The notes: generated by a model from the letters alone, not told the origin. Positions 1 to 8,568 are shown, numbered from the stretch's first letter. The stretch: DNA of 42,910 bases from an uncultured Synechococcus sp. (GCA_937911865.1 CALDSK010000338.1:1-42910); one strand, 5' to 3'. Translations and numbers: made by a program.

Positions 1-43
1 GTCAATGAGTCAATGAAAGAGTGATTTTTTGACAAGTGAGTGT

Positions 44-532
44 CTAGCGATCGCTTGCGCTGGGTTTCTGAGCTTCCGTACGTTCTTTGGTCAGTAGATT
101 GACCGTATCGCTAAGCGCCGCAGTCAGGCTGTCGCGAGTTTGTTCGTGGGCCTGCTGTTCGTTTTGAAGCTGTATTTTGAGCTGGTCGTACCGCTTTTTT
201 ATCTCAAGTAGTTGGGCTTGAAGGGTTGCAGGCGTTTGACTGCTCTCAACTTCAGACGCACCGGATGCAGAAGCCTCGACTGTTGGCAATTTGCTGTCCC
301 TAGCCCCATCTGACGATCCATTAGACTCGAATGCGGCTAGTGCCTGCTGAAGCTGCTCGATTTTGCGACGACTTTCAGCGGCATCTCGACGTCTTTGCTG
401 GGCTTCGCCTTCGTATAGTTTTCGCCAGTTGTCAGCGCTGCTGTAGGCCTGCTCACGTTCTTGCTGAAGCGCTTTAATCTGCTGCTGGAGCGATCGCACT
501 TCAGCTAGCCAGTTGGCTACATTGTCGCTCAT
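44..532 (-). CDS. Coiled-coil hypothetical protein
   Basis: A 162-residue protein of unknown function. The first ~65 residues are rich in Gln, Glu, Lys and Arg with heptad-like spacing (LQQQIKALQQEREQAY). A Ser/Thr/Ala-rich linker follows at about 70-100, then a second charged helical stretch at 103-150. There is no signal peptide or membrane segment, so it is probably cytosolic and probably self-associates through coiled coils. The ATG at 530-532 is the only obvious start. It lies 40 bp downstream of the site-2 protease gene on the same strand, so the two may be co-transcribed. I recognise no catalytic domain. That the ORF is real is fairly sure; the function is not known. Confidence 0.7.
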   Translation of the reverse strand: MSDNVANWLAEVRSLQQQIKALQQEREQAYSSADNWRKLYEGEAQQRRRDAAESRRKIEQLQQALAAFESNGSSDGARDSKLPTVEASASGASEVESSQTPATLQAQLLEIKKRYDQLKIQLQNEQQAHEQTRDSLTAALSDTVNLLTKERTEAQKPSASDR

Positions 533-572
533 TCTCCATTGCCTCTTGGATCGGATCTCAATCGTTGTCCGT

Positions 573-2126
573 TTAGAATAGCAGTCCTCTCAACGCGGAA
601 GGCGCAGGCAAGATAATTAGCACCAGTAGTACCAGCGAAAATAGACCCAAGAAATCCCGCGGTCCGTTGAGTTCGCTGACGTCATTCAAGGCAGGCTCCG
701 CTGCTGGAATAAACAGGAGAAGAAATGCCCACAGCAAGAACTCCTGATATACATAGGCCAGTAGCAGCATCAAAATCCGTGCAACATGGCCTACGATTAC
801 CGCCGTTCGCTGGCCGTACATCGCATGAACAATGTGCCCACCATCCAATTGCCCCACCGGCATCAAATTTAGGGCTGTAACGATCAGGCCCAAACCACCA
901 GAGACCGCCAAAGGATGCAGGCTCAGCGCACTCGTTGCCTGTAGCGAATCACCCAGCGCAAGCTTACTCAATAACAGCAGGATAATCGAGCGGCTCGGAT
1001 CGAGTGACTCAAAGCTCAGCAGCTGTGAGGCTTCTTGCAATGGCACAATCGTCGAGTGGGCCAGTCCCCATCCTAGAATCGGTAGACTGACGGCTAGGCC
1101 CGCTAGCGGGCCTGCAATGCCTATATCAAACAGGGCACGGCGGTTGGGCATCGGCGATCGCATTTGAATGAATGCGCCGAGCGTCCCTAAAAAGAAAGGC
1201 ACTGGGATAAAGTAGGGCAGCGTGGCCTTTAGCTTGTGATAGCGGGTGGCCAGATAATGGCCCATTTCGTGCACGCCTAGAATAAGCATCAGCGATATCG
1301 CATAGCTCAAGCCAGGTATTAGCAGCTCAGGCTCGCGGCTGAGGGCTGCTTGCCAGGCGGTCGGGTCTTGCAAATCACCTAGCAGTATGCCACCGATGTA
1401 GGTTGTCGTCAGCAGTGTCAGCGCTACCAAACACAGTGCCAGTACGGGGCGAGCAGATACTTTTTGATTGAGCTTTTTTAGCCTTGCTACTTGGGCCGGC
1501 GTGGCCGAGTCAGGAACGACCAGATTCTTAGCCTGCGGGTTGGGCACTAACGCAAAGAAAGGCGTGCCGTTTAGACTCTCTTGAAACAGTACTAAAAAGC
1601 GATCGCCAAACTTACTTTCAACGTTTCTTTGAACCGTTTGATAAGCTTCTGCGGGTGTACTTTTTAGCTTGCCTTTGCAAATCATTGCCTGAGGCAAGTA
1701 TTCAATATTTTGTAGATAATAAATCGACCAGGGGAAACACCGTTGTAGCAGCGTTTCTTCTTCTCGGGTAATCGGTTTCGGCTTTTTCTTGGCAGGTTCA
1801 TTGACGGCTTTTTCAGCTGTTTTATCTGCCAACGAGCGCGCGTCTTGCGCCTGATCTTCCTTGGCGGCTTGCTTGGCTCGAAGGCTAGAGGTCGTCAGTG
1901 TTCCATACAAAATCAACGAACACAGGATCATCAGACCATATAGCAAAGGCGTTGGTGGCGGCTCTCCGCTCACGAGCATCCATACTGTAAAGGTTAAGAT
2001 TGGCAGCATCATAATCAGCCACAGAATCCAAACCGAAACCGTGGTCATTCTAGCGACGCTACGGCTGATTACCCAGTACGTTACGAGACCCAGAAAAAGT
2101 GCAAATAAAACGAGAGACATGAACAC
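573..2126 (-). CDS. Site-2 protease family (M50) membrane metalloprotease
   Basis: A 517-residue polytopic membrane protein. The zinc-binding motif HEMGH is at residues 286-290, inside a hydrophobic segment. The second M50 signature, NLMPVGQLDGGH, lies near residue 420 and supplies the third metal ligand (Asp). Two membrane segments at 1-75 precede a soluble, Lys/Glu-rich domain (about 85-225), then the catalytic membrane core. This layout, with a soluble N-terminal domain before the M50 core, resembles the cyanobacterial/plastid EGY-type intramembrane proteases, which cut membrane-bound substrates or regulators; the substrate is unknown here. Two in-frame ATGs (codons 1 and 3) are possible starts. 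The family assignment is firm; the EGY-like label is inferred from architecture. Confidence 0.9.
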   Translation of the reverse strand: MFMSLVLFALFLGLVTYWVISRSVARMTTVSVWILWLIMMLPILTFTVWMLVSGEPPPTPLLYGLMILCSLILYGTLTTSSLRAKQAAKEDQAQDARSLADKTAEKAVNEPAKKKPKPITREEETLLQRCFPWSIYYLQNIEYLPQAMICKGKLKSTPAEAYQTVQRNVESKFGDRFLVLFQESLNGTPFFALVPNPQAKNLVVPDSATPAQVARLKKLNQKVSARPVLALCLVALTLLTTTYIGGILLGDLQDPTAWQAALSREPELLIPGLSYAISLMLILGVHEMGHYLATRYHKLKATLPYFIPVPFFLGTLGAFIQMRSPMPNRRALFDIGIAGPLAGLAVSLPILGWGLAHSTIVPLQEASQLLSFESLDPSRSIILLLLSKLALGDSLQATSALSLHPLAVSGGLGLIVTALNLMPVGQLDGGHIVHAMYGQRTAVIVGHVARILMLLLAYVYQEFLLWAFLLLFIPAAEPALNDVSELNGPRDFLGLFSLVLLVLIILPAPSALRGLLF

Positions 2127-2299
2127 TGTTTTGCCGCTGAGGCATTACTAAGGCATTGAATTTGAAGGCAGTGGATCTAGGCAGTAGAAAATCAGCAGGT
2201 CGCCGCTTTAACCACGATAATCAAATCACTATTCTAGCGGGGTAATTGCTATTGTAATTCAGCGTTCTATAGCTTCGCTCTTTCGTAGGTTCTTTTCAG

Positions 2300-3043
2300 A
2301 TGTCGGTTGCACCCACCTCTTCTGCCAGTTCAATTCCAAACTCATCCCCTGACCCAACCCAGTCAAAACAGGCTCCAAAACAGCCTCGATCAGTATTTGA
2401 GACTATCTTTGCATTTGCTCCCAACCGAGAAACGCTAGGGGGCAGCGCTTACCTCCTCTTGGATCAAGATGCTGATGGCCAAAGCGTCAATGTGCTGATC
2501 GACTGTCCCGCTTTCAATGAGGTCAATCGCTCCTTTATTCAAAGGAGCGGCGGCATTCATACGCTGTTTATTACCCACCGAGGTGGGATGGCGCAGGTGA
2601 AAGATTTCCAGCGCGAGTTTGGCTGCCAGGTGCTAATTCAAGAGCAAGAAGCTTATCTTTTGCCGACAGTTACCACTGACGTATTTCATCGCGATCGCGC
2701 AATTTCTCCCACCAGCCGCGTCTTTTGGACGGCGGGTCACTCGCCAGGTTCGGCCTGTTTATATCACGCTCAATACGGCGGTGTCCTGTTTACTGGCAGG
2801 CATTTGCTTCCAGTCAAAGGCGGTGCGCCCAGTCCGCTCAGATTGTCAAAGACGTTTCACTGGCCGCGCCAGCTGCGACATGCACAGCAGCTGCTAACCG
2901 ACTTTAGTCCAGAAACCCTTAGCACTATTTGTCCTGGGGCGAATACCGGATTTTTGCGTGGAGAAAAGAAGATTACGGATGCCTACGCTCAATTACAAAG
3001 TCTCGATTGGGCAGCGCTCGCTAGCGCCACCCCGGTTCTTTAG
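2300..3043 (+). CDS. Degenerate metallo-beta-lactamase-fold protein
   Basis: A 247-residue protein with the MBL-fold layout: a Ser/Pro-rich N-terminal tail (1-30), the strand VNVLIDCPAF at ~63-72, FITHRGGMAQ at 91-99, TAGHSPGSACLY at 144-155 and CPGANTG near 215. The canonical HxHxDH metal site is largely missing: only His93 remains, followed by R-G-G-M-A-Q. His147 of the HSPGS motif is kept, but the usual Asp of TGD is Arg167 and the final PGHG is PGAN. The protein therefore keeps the fold but probably cannot bind two metals. It could be a non-catalytic binding or regulatory protein. It is convergent with the HD-domain gene; the gap holds a 17-bp tandem repeat. Confidence 0.8.
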   Translation: MSVAPTSSASSIPNSSPDPTQSKQAPKQPRSVFETIFAFAPNRETLGGSAYLLLDQDADGQSVNVLIDCPAFNEVNRSFIQRSGGIHTLFITHRGGMAQVKDFQREFGCQVLIQEQEAYLLPTVTTDVFHRDRAISPTSRVFWTAGHSPGSACLYHAQYGGVLFTGRHLLPVKGGAPSPLRLSKTFHWPRQLRHAQQLLTDFSPETLSTICPGANTGFLRGEKKITDAYAQLQSLDWAALASATPVL

Positions 3044-3059
3044 CGAATTATTTGCCGGA

Positions 3060-3110
3060 GCTAATTGGTTACTGTAGCTAATTGGTTACTGGAGCTAATT
3101 GGTTAACAGC
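3060..3110. repeat. 17-bp tandem repeat, 3 copies
   Basis: Three adjacent copies of GCTAATTGGTTACTGKA start at 3060, 3077 and 3094; the last copy diverges at its end. The array fills the gap between the convergent MBL-fold gene and the HD-domain gene and abuts the latter's stop codon. Confidence 0.9.
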
Positions 3111-3112
3111 GC

Positions 3113-4411
3113 CTAAATTTCCCAAGCAGCTGCTAGGTTTTCTACGACAGGTAATGGACAAAGTCCCACTTCAACTTCGTAAGGATAAACCAGCCAGGTT
3201 CTTTGAGCGGGTTCGGTTAACGTTTGTACAAGTGGCGATAGCTCATTAATGTCAATTAATCCTCGCCGTGTTTGGATTTTAATCCCCCGCTGATAGACGC
3301 TGTAGCCCTTGCTCCAGGTATGGCGAAGGCCGCTGTAACGAGTTGCATCGACCCCTTCTAAAAACAGCTGCTGTTGGACGTTGCTCAGCAGACTATCTTG
3401 TTCAGCTGGGGTCGCGTAAGTAACTTCTTGAACTTTAAGCAGCTTACGATTGAGAAAACGTTTGCAGAAGTCAGCTAGCGTGGGGTCATTATGATGCTGC
3501 CAACGCTGCAAATGGTAGGTAAAAACAACGTCATCTCCTTCCAAATAATGCTTTAGCGATAGCTGGTCGTGGTGTTCATTGGAATCGGCCTTAGGCGTCT
3601 TTTTTAACCATGCAGTCACGGTTTCATCTGCGGTGAGCTCATTGCGATTCAGGAGTTCTCTGGCCCGTCGAAAGGCCTGCTCTAGTATCCAGGTGGCCGA
3701 TAGATTTTTGGAGTGATTGTAGATTTGGGTGTACATGAACGAGCGCACAACCAGATAGTGCTCGATGGCTGCAAGGCCTTTTTGCTCTACAATCAGCTGC
3801 CGACTTTTCGGATCGTAGTTGAGCGCTAGGACGATACGATCGAGATCTAGCTGACCGTAGGCTGCGCCGGTAAAGTAGCTGTCTCGCATGAGATAGTCGA
3901 TGCGATCGCAGTCCAGCTGACTAGACACCAGCTGCCAGACGCAGGGAACAGGATGCGCGTGTCTGTATACCTGGGTTATCTGCTGCCATAGGTCTGGCGC
4001 AAAACGATCGAGCAATCCTCTAATATCGGGCGAGCGTTCTATAATCGCCATCGTCCAGTACTCGTGCTCAGAGCCGAATACCTCTTCAGCTGTGTGGCTA
4101 AAGGGACCATGGCCAACATCGTGAAGCAAAGCGGCGCAGAGAACAGTCGCTCTGTGCGATCGCAACTCTTTGTGCAAATTTGCCAGCCGATCAAACGCTC
4201 TGCGGGCGACTGCCATCACCCCTAGCGAGTGCGTAAATCGCGACATCTCCGCGCCATGAAAGGTCAAGCTGGCCGGGCCTAGCTGGCGAATCCGCCGCAG
4301 ACGCTGAAAAGATGCTGTGTCAATCAGCGCTGTCAACAACGCTTCAACTGGATCGTCGCTCTCCAAACTAATCGCGCCATGGAGCGGATCGTGATAGGTA
4401 CGCTTGGCCAT
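3113..4411 (-). CDS. HD-domain phosphohydrolase (SAMHD1/dGTPase-like)
   Basis: A 432-residue HD-superfamily protein. The N-terminus reads YHDPLHGAISLE, typical of the SAMHD1-like branch. RFTHSLGVM (His61) and LLHDVGHGPFSH (His97-Asp98) give the metal ligands, and SQLDCDRIDYLMRDS (Asp167/Asp169) gives the fourth. Members are metal-dependent dNTP triphosphohydrolases or related nucleotide phosphohydrolases, so a role in nucleotide-pool control is plausible; the substrate cannot be read from sequence. It lies 84 bp downstream of ctpA on the same strand, with a 14-bp tandem repeat in the gap. No truncation is visible. Confidence 0.88.
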   Translation of the reverse strand: MAKRTYHDPLHGAISLESDDPVEALLTALIDTASFQRLRRIRQLGPASLTFHGAEMSRFTHSLGVMAVARRAFDRLANLHKELRSHRATVLCAALLHDVGHGPFSHTAEEVFGSEHEYWTMAIIERSPDIRGLLDRFAPDLWQQITQVYRHAHPVPCVWQLVSSQLDCDRIDYLMRDSYFTGAAYGQLDLDRIVLALNYDPKSRQLIVEQKGLAAIEHYLVVRSFMYTQIYNHSKNLSATWILEQAFRRARELLNRNELTADETVTAWLKKTPKADSNEHHDQLSLKHYLEGDDVVFTYHLQRWQHHNDPTLADFCKRFLNRKLLKVQEVTYATPAEQDSLLSNVQQQLFLEGVDATRYSGLRHTWSKGYSVYQRGIKIQTRRGLIDINELSPLVQTLTEPAQRTWLVYPYEVEVGLCPLPVVENLAAAWEI

Positions 4412-4462
4412 AGACTGTGCTGAAGCGGCTGAATTGTTAGTAGCGGTCTGCTCCCTTCTCTA

Positions 4463-4503
4463 TTGCTCCCAAATGGTTGCTCCCAAATGGTAGTCCTAAA
4501 TGG
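4463..4503. repeat. 14-bp tandem repeat, 3 copies
   Basis: TTGCTCCCAAATGG occurs twice in perfect tandem (4463-4476, 4477-4490), followed by a third, decayed 13-bp copy, TAGTCCTAAATGG (4491-4503). The third copy contains the ctpA stop codon at 4496-4498 (minus strand). Confidence 0.9.
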
Positions 4504-5794
4504 ACTGAGCGAGAATGGACTGTGCGAGGAGCTTGACGGCTGCCTGGTACTGCTCGTCCTCTGCTGTCCCAAACTGCTGACGCCGCTCGATAGAACTTTC
4601 CACAACCTGATCGGGCTCAATCCCGAGTTTGTTGATATCTCGGTGATTAGGAGTTTCGTACTTGGCAATGGTAACTGCTAAGCCTGAGCCGTTTGGCAGG
4701 TCAAATAGCGATTGAATCAGGCCTTTGCCAAACGTTTTTTCGCCCACAAGCTGGGCGCGGCCGTTGTCTTGCAAAGCGCCTGCCAAAATTTCGCTAGCGC
4801 TGGCGGTGCCTTCGTTTACCAGTACAACCAGCGGATCGCTGGTAATAGCTTTGCCATTGGCGTCATAGTTCCCGAGTGCGCCCTGACGATTCACGGTGTA
4901 TACCACTGTGCCCTCATCCAGCCACATTCTGGCAATTTCTATACCTGCCTGTAGCAGGCCACCAGGATTATTTCTTAAGTCCAGAATGTAGGCGTCGGCT
5001 CCTTTATCTTCTAAGGCTTGTAGAGCAGATCTCAGTTCTGCTGCCGCATTGCCATTGAATTGACCCAGGCGTAAGTACCCCAGATTGGGTAACCCCTCTT
5101 CTTGGCGAATATCTGAAGAGACAGGATTAAGTGTGATGCGATCGCGCTCAACATTGACGCTAAAGCTGGGTTCTTCTGCCCTACCCACAGTCAACGTGAC
5201 CTGGCTACCCACTGCGCCTCGCATGCGTGCTGCCGATTCGTCCAAGCTTAAGGTCGAGGTCGGTGTGCCATTAATTTCTAAAATCTTATCTTGAGGCTGC
5301 AGCCCAGCAGCTTCGGCCGGCGATCCTTCAATCGGTGCAATGACTCGTAGCGGACTACCTTCTTCGTCCTTGGCAATTTGCAAACCGACTCCCATCAGTT
5401 CACCGTTGGTGTTAGTTTGCAGGCTTTGGTACTGCTGAGGTGGCAAAAAGCGTGTGTAGGGATCTTCTAGCGCCGAGAGCATGGTCTGAATTTCTGCGTA
5501 GGTCTCTTTCCAGGTTGGTAAAGACTTACGCAAAACGCGCTGACGCGTTGCCCACCAGTTAGTGTGATTGAAGGTCTCATCTATGTAGCTGCGGTTAACG
5601 ATGCGCCATACTTCCATCACTAGCTGCTGCTGATTGGTAAACGCCAACGCTGCGGGCATGTTACTCACAGAAAAGCTAGTCAGCTGACCGATAGGGGCTA
5701 CTCCGCCTAGCCACAGCGCAACTGATAACCCAGCGGCGGCTACCACCCGAAAAATTCGCCGAAAAATTCGCTTGCTCACAGGCCTCTTAAACAT
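4496..5794 (-). CDS. ctpA: Carboxyl-terminal processing protease CtpA (D1 processing)
   Basis: An S41-family serine protease of 432 residues from the ATG at 5792-5794. Order: a basic N-terminus plus hydrophobic signal/membrane segment (residues 8-52), a conserved N-terminal helical region (WRIVNRSYIDETFNHTNWW), a PDZ domain (~132-215, GVGLQI to VERDR), then the peptidase core with Ser332 in GTASASEI and Lys357 in TFGKG forming the Ser/Lys dyad. CtpA removes the C-terminal extension of the PSII D1 precursor on the lumenal side, needed for assembly of the Mn cluster. A TTG at 5869 would add 25 residues but is less likely. The protein ends LAQSILAQSI, the product of a 15-bp tandem duplication. 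It is divergent from petB. Confidence 0.93.
   Translation of the reverse strand: MFKRPVSKRIFRRIFRVVAAAGLSVALWLGGVAPIGQLTSFSVSNMPAALAFTNQQQLVMEVWRIVNRSYIDETFNHTNWWATRQRVLRKSLPTWKETYAEIQTMLSALEDPYTRFLPPQQYQSLQTNTNGELMGVGLQIAKDEEGSPLRVIAPIEGSPAEAAGLQPQDKILEINGTPTSTLSLDESAARMRGAVGSQVTLTVGRAEEPSFSVNVERDRITLNPVSSDIRQEEGLPNLGYLRLGQFNGNAAAELRSALQALEDKGADAYILDLRNNPGGLLQAGIEIARMWLDEGTVVYTVNRQGALGNYDANGKAITSDPLVVLVNEGTASASEILAGALQDNGRAQLVGEKTFGKGLIQSLFDLPNGSGLAVTIAKYETPNHRDINKLGIEPDQVVESSIERRQQFGTAEDEQYQAAVKLLAQSILAQSI
4502..4531. repeat. 15-bp duplication at the ctpA 3' end
   Basis: Two diverged 15-bp copies, GGACTGAGCGAGAAT and GGACTGTGCGAGGAG, lie inside the last codons of ctpA. They encode the terminal LAQSI-LAQSI on the minus strand, so the duplication stays in frame. 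Confidence 0.85.
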
Positions 5795-6264
5795 CCTCAA
5801 CCAAATATTTTTAGCGATCGCTCTTTCATCAGTAATCGCTCTTACCCTGTTAAAACTCGCATCGTGCAAGTTTTCCTACTCAAATTCATCCCTAACCCAA
5901 GATACCGCTTCTACAAAACGTCTGTACAAAATGTCTTGCGTTAAGCCGACTGATCGGTCGAATCCTTACTATGCGGTCGAACTCTTACTGTCTCTACTCT
6001 TACGGCCAAAATGTAAACCTATGTAAAGTATCTGAAGTATCCAGTATTTCTTAAAGTTTGGCAGAAAATAGATTGCTCGTTCGTTCTGAAGCTCTGAACA
6101 TCTCTCTATGAGGGCGCTACAGAATGTGCAGATTCTCTCCCTGTAGCTGCAAGCCAATCAAACTTACTGAAGATGCTCTCTCAGCTACCAGCCCTCGGCT
6201 GATGTAGCTGTGTTACATTTTTTAGTATTGGTATACAACCCTAAGACATAAATCCTTTTGCTTC
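5795..6264. other. Divergent regulatory gap between ctpA and petB
   Basis: A 470-bp region between two divergent photosynthesis genes, presumably holding both promoters. It contains two 19-bp imperfect tandem copies beginning GGTCGAATCCTTACTATGC (5956-5993). It also contains a hairpin, GCTACAG at 6116-6122 pairing with CTGTAGC at 6141-6147, with an inner AGAAT/ATTCT pairing. The stretch just before petB is AT-rich (6205-6240, including GGTATACAAC) and could be the petB -10 area, but I cannot fix a transcription start. A 62-codon minus-strand ORF here (5969-6157) has no coding features and is not called. Confidence 0.6.
5956..5993. repeat. 19-bp imperfect tandem duplication
   Basis: GGTCGAATCCTTACTATGC followed directly by GGTCGAACTCTTACTGTCT, about 300 bp upstream of petB and 160 bp upstream of ctpA. 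Confidence 0.75.
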
Positions 6265-6933
6265 ATGTTTACTAAGCAAGTCACCGACTCAAAGACCTAC
6301 CAGTGGTTCGATGAACGGCTAGAGATTCAGGCACTTGCCGACGATATCTCCAGCAAGTACGTTCCCCCCCACGTCAATATTTTCTACTGTCTTGGTGGTA
6401 TTACGCTCGTTTGCTTCATCATTCAGTTTGCGACTGGATTTGCAATGACGTTCTACTACAAGCCAACTGTGACGGATGCCTTTGCTTCTGTTCAGTACCT
6501 CATGACAGACGTTAACTTCGGTTGGCTCATTCGCTCCGTTCACCGCTGGTCTGCCAGCATGATGGTGCTAGTGATGATTCTCCACGTTTTCCGTGTTTAT
6601 CTCACAGGCGGCTTCAAGAAGCCTCGTGAGCTCACCTGGGTAACTGGTGTTATCTTGGCTGTTATTACTGTTTCTTTCGGTGTGACTGGCTATTCTCTCC
6701 CCTGGGACCAAGTCGGCTACTGGGCTGTAAACATTGTATCCGGTGTCCCTGGTGCTATCCCAGTTGTGGGCGGTACGATTGTTGAACTCATGCGTGGTGG
6801 TGCAGGGGTTGGTCAAGCAACGTTGACTCGCTTCTACAGCCTGCACACGTTTGTGTTGCCCTGGTTTATCGCAGTCTTTATGCTGCTGCACTTCCTCATG
6901 ATTCGTAAGCAGGGTATTTCTGGTCCTTTGTAA
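6265..6933 (+). CDS. petB: Cytochrome b6 (PetB)
   Basis: A full-length 222-residue cytochrome b6 of the thylakoid b6f complex, with four transmembrane helices. Haem b ligands His93, His107, His194 and His209 are all present, and Cys42 in FYCLGG is the covalent attachment point of haem cn. KYVPPHVNIFYCLGG, LIRSVHRWSASMM and GYSLPWDQVGYWA are diagnostic. With PetD it forms the quinol-oxidising core that passes electrons between PSII and PSI. The start ATG has no clear Shine-Dalgarno sequence. petD follows after 181 bp on the same strand, the standard cyanobacterial petBD order. Confidence 0.99.
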   Translation: MFTKQVTDSKTYQWFDERLEIQALADDISSKYVPPHVNIFYCLGGITLVCFIIQFATGFAMTFYYKPTVTDAFASVQYLMTDVNFGWLIRSVHRWSASMMVLVMILHVFRVYLTGGFKKPRELTWVTGVILAVITVSFGVTGYSLPWDQVGYWAVNIVSGVPGAIPVVGGTIVELMRGGAGVGQATLTRFYSLHTFVLPWFIAVFMLLHFLMIRKQGISGPL

Positions 6934-7114
6934 GGAAAGGAGCCCTCTTGACTCAACGAATGATGGTTTTTACTTAGTCTGTAGTGGCTGCTGTTGCCTT
7001 TACCTTTAGACCTTTTGACTGACGTTGACTCGTCTTAATTGGGGTTACCTAGAGCAACAGAGGCCGCTACACTGTAAATCAGCTATCGGTGTCATTATTT
7101 TAGGAAGTTAATCG

Positions 7115-7597
7115 ATGTCAATCCTCAAGAAGCCAGATCTCAGCGATCCAATGCTGAGAGAGAAGCTCAAGAAGGGCATGGGCCACAACTACTACGGTGT
7201 GCCCGCTTGGCCCAATGATCTTCTCTATGTGTTTCCCATTGTATTTATGGGAACGATTGCCTGCTGTGTGGCGTTAGCTGTGCTCGATCCTGCTTTGGTC
7301 GGTGAGCCTGCTAACCCCTTCGCAACTCCTTTAGAGATTCTGCCTGAATGGTATCTCTACCCCACTTTCCAAATGTTGCGTGTACTGCCCAACAAGCTCT
7401 TGGGAATCGCGGCAATGACTGCTATTCCTTTGGGCCTGATTCTGGTTCCGTTCATCGAGAACGTTAACAAGTTCCAGAATCCTTTCCGTCGCCCTGTAGC
7501 GACAGCTGTTTTCCTCTTTGGTACGGTTGTAACGCTCTGGCTCGGTATTGGCGCTACATTCCCCATTGACACTTCTTTGACGCTCGGTCTCTTCTAA
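7115..7597 (+). CDS. petD: Cytochrome b6f complex subunit IV (PetD)
   Basis: A 160-residue subunit IV with three transmembrane helices. It carries the quinol-site motif PEWY (residues 77-80) and the N-terminus KKPDLSDPMLREKLKKGMGHNYYG, of which GHNYYG is typical. It completes the b-type half of the b6f complex together with PetB. TAGGAAG, about 8 bp upstream of the ATG, is a good ribosome-binding site. It is followed by a strong hairpin terminator, so petB-petD looks like a complete transcription unit. The protein is full length with no anomalies. Confidence 0.99.
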   Translation: MSILKKPDLSDPMLREKLKKGMGHNYYGVPAWPNDLLYVFPIVFMGTIACCVALAVLDPALVGEPANPFATPLEILPEWYLYPTFQMLRVLPNKLLGIAAMTAIPLGLILVPFIENVNKFQNPFRRPVATAVFLFGTVVTLWLGIGATFPIDTSLTLGLF

Positions 7598-7666
7598 GGG
7601 ACTCGTGCTCCCAGAGGCTTGAGAGGTTAGAGGCGTTTTGCTTGAGCCTGGTATTGGCCAATCTGT

Positions 7667-7698
7667 CAATGTAAGTAAAGTCCAATGTAAGTAAAATC
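7667..7698. repeat. 16-bp tandem duplication
   Basis: CAATGTAAGTAAAGTC is followed directly by CAATGTAAGTAAAATC. The second copy supplies part of the left arm of the petD terminator hairpin. Confidence 0.85.
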
Positions 7699-7730
7699 GC
7701 CCGGATTCATTAGAATCCGGGCGATTTTAC
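7691..7730 (+). terminator. Rho-independent-type terminator of petBD
   Basis: A perfect 18-bp inverted repeat: GTAAAATCGCCCGGATTC at 7691-7708 and its complement at 7713-7730, with a 4-nt loop. The GC-rich core is followed by a T-rich tail (TTTGTTGATTTT). It lies 94 bp after the petD stop. Confidence 0.9.
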
Positions 7731-8037
7731 TTTGTTGATTTTCTATTTTGATTCTGAAAAGCTGCTTTAGCGATGAAAGCTAAAGCTATTATTGCTAATC
7801 GTAAGATTCGATACATCAATGCCGTATGATATTGCCGGTGGTGTGTGACAGTATTTGGGATGGTACTGGTTGCTGACTATTTACTGCGCATTTTATTGGC
7901 CATCACGAGTTGTATAGGGTAAAGCATCTACTGGAGCATCAAGGGGGCTACTCATCAATAAGCAACGTAATAGATTGAGAAAGTGGGCGAATCGATGGTT
8001 CTCAAGTTTTGGCAGTAGAACCTGTGTTGAGTGGAAC

Positions 8038-8568
8038 ATGCTGGAAAGAGAGCATCTGACAGTACGCAGCTATTTGGAAGAGCTGGCGGCTGTACAGAAG
8101 TGGTTTAGATCGCTAGTTTTAGAGATATCGGAGAAAACTCCTTGGGTCAACGAACAGTTCGATCAGCTAAATTTAGCTTTGGCTGAAGGGTTTACTAATG
8201 CAGTTCGCCATGCCCATGCTGATTTACCGGCTGATACGCCAATCGAGATTGAGCTAGTGCTGCAGCCACAGCAGATCGAAATTTGCATTTTTGATCAGGG
8301 CGCACCCTTTGATCCAAGCAGCTTGAGTGAGCCTCAACCCGGCTCCTTGCGTGAAGGCGGCTATGGCTGGTTTTTGCTGCGTCGCTTGGCTGACAAGGTG
8401 ACTTATGACCGTACATCTGTAGATTGGCCAGAGGCGATCGCACACAGCGCCGCACCTCAAAGAAACTGTCTTAGAATCGTTAAAAACTCGACTATCGGGG
8501 CGGCTAGAAAAGCCCCGCTGAGCGAAAACTGTTCAGCGGCTCATAAAAAAATATCAAAAACGGCTTGA
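8038..8568 (+). CDS. Anti-sigma-type ATP-binding protein (RsbW/SpoIIAB-like)
   Basis: A GHKL ATPase/kinase of the anti-sigma regulatory family, 176 residues from the ATG at 8038; a TTG at 7975 would give 197. The N-box reads LALAEGFTNAVRHAH, the G1-like box ICIFDQGAPFDP and the G2-like box GGYGWFLLRRLADKVTY. Such proteins phosphorylate an anti-anti-sigma partner or sequester a sigma factor. No partner (STAS protein, sigma factor or PP2C phosphatase) is adjacent. No in-frame ATG lies between the upstream stop at 7915 and 8038, so the start is uncertain. The family is clear; the target is unknown. Confidence 0.85.
   Translation: MLEREHLTVRSYLEELAAVQKWFRSLVLEISEKTPWVNEQFDQLNLALAEGFTNAVRHAHADLPADTPIEIELVLQPQQIEICIFDQGAPFDPSSLSEPQPGSLREGGYGWFLLRRLADKVTYDRTSVDWPEAIAHSAAPQRNCLRIVKNSTIGAARKAPLSENCSAAHKKISKTA

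Larger units (their letters stand above)
7598..7974. other. Gap after petD: repeat, terminator, no gene
   Basis: This gap of about 380 bp holds a 16-bp duplication (7667-7698) and the petD terminator (7691-7730). I see only very short ORFs after that (18-20 codons from 7774 and 7860), with no family resemblance. Anything driving the downstream anti-sigma-type gene must lie in the remainder, but I see no convincing promoter. Confidence 0.6.

Noticed and set aside
1..16. GTCAATGA x2 at the window start
   Set aside because: Only 8 bp and two copies; fits the general pattern but is too short to count on its own.
481..510. GCGATCGC-type octamers as regulatory sites (here and throughout)
   Set aside because: These are the HIP1 palindromes common in many cyanobacterial genomes, inside and outside genes; not locus-specific signals.
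5969..6157. 62-codon minus-strand ORF upstream of petB
   Set aside because: Cys-rich, odd composition, lies in the petB/ctpA regulatory gap and overlaps a tandem duplication; no support as a gene.
6265..7730. petB-petD as a novel arrangement with ctpA
   Set aside because: petB-petD order is standard in cyanobacteria, and nearby ctpA is not surprising enough to report as a finding.
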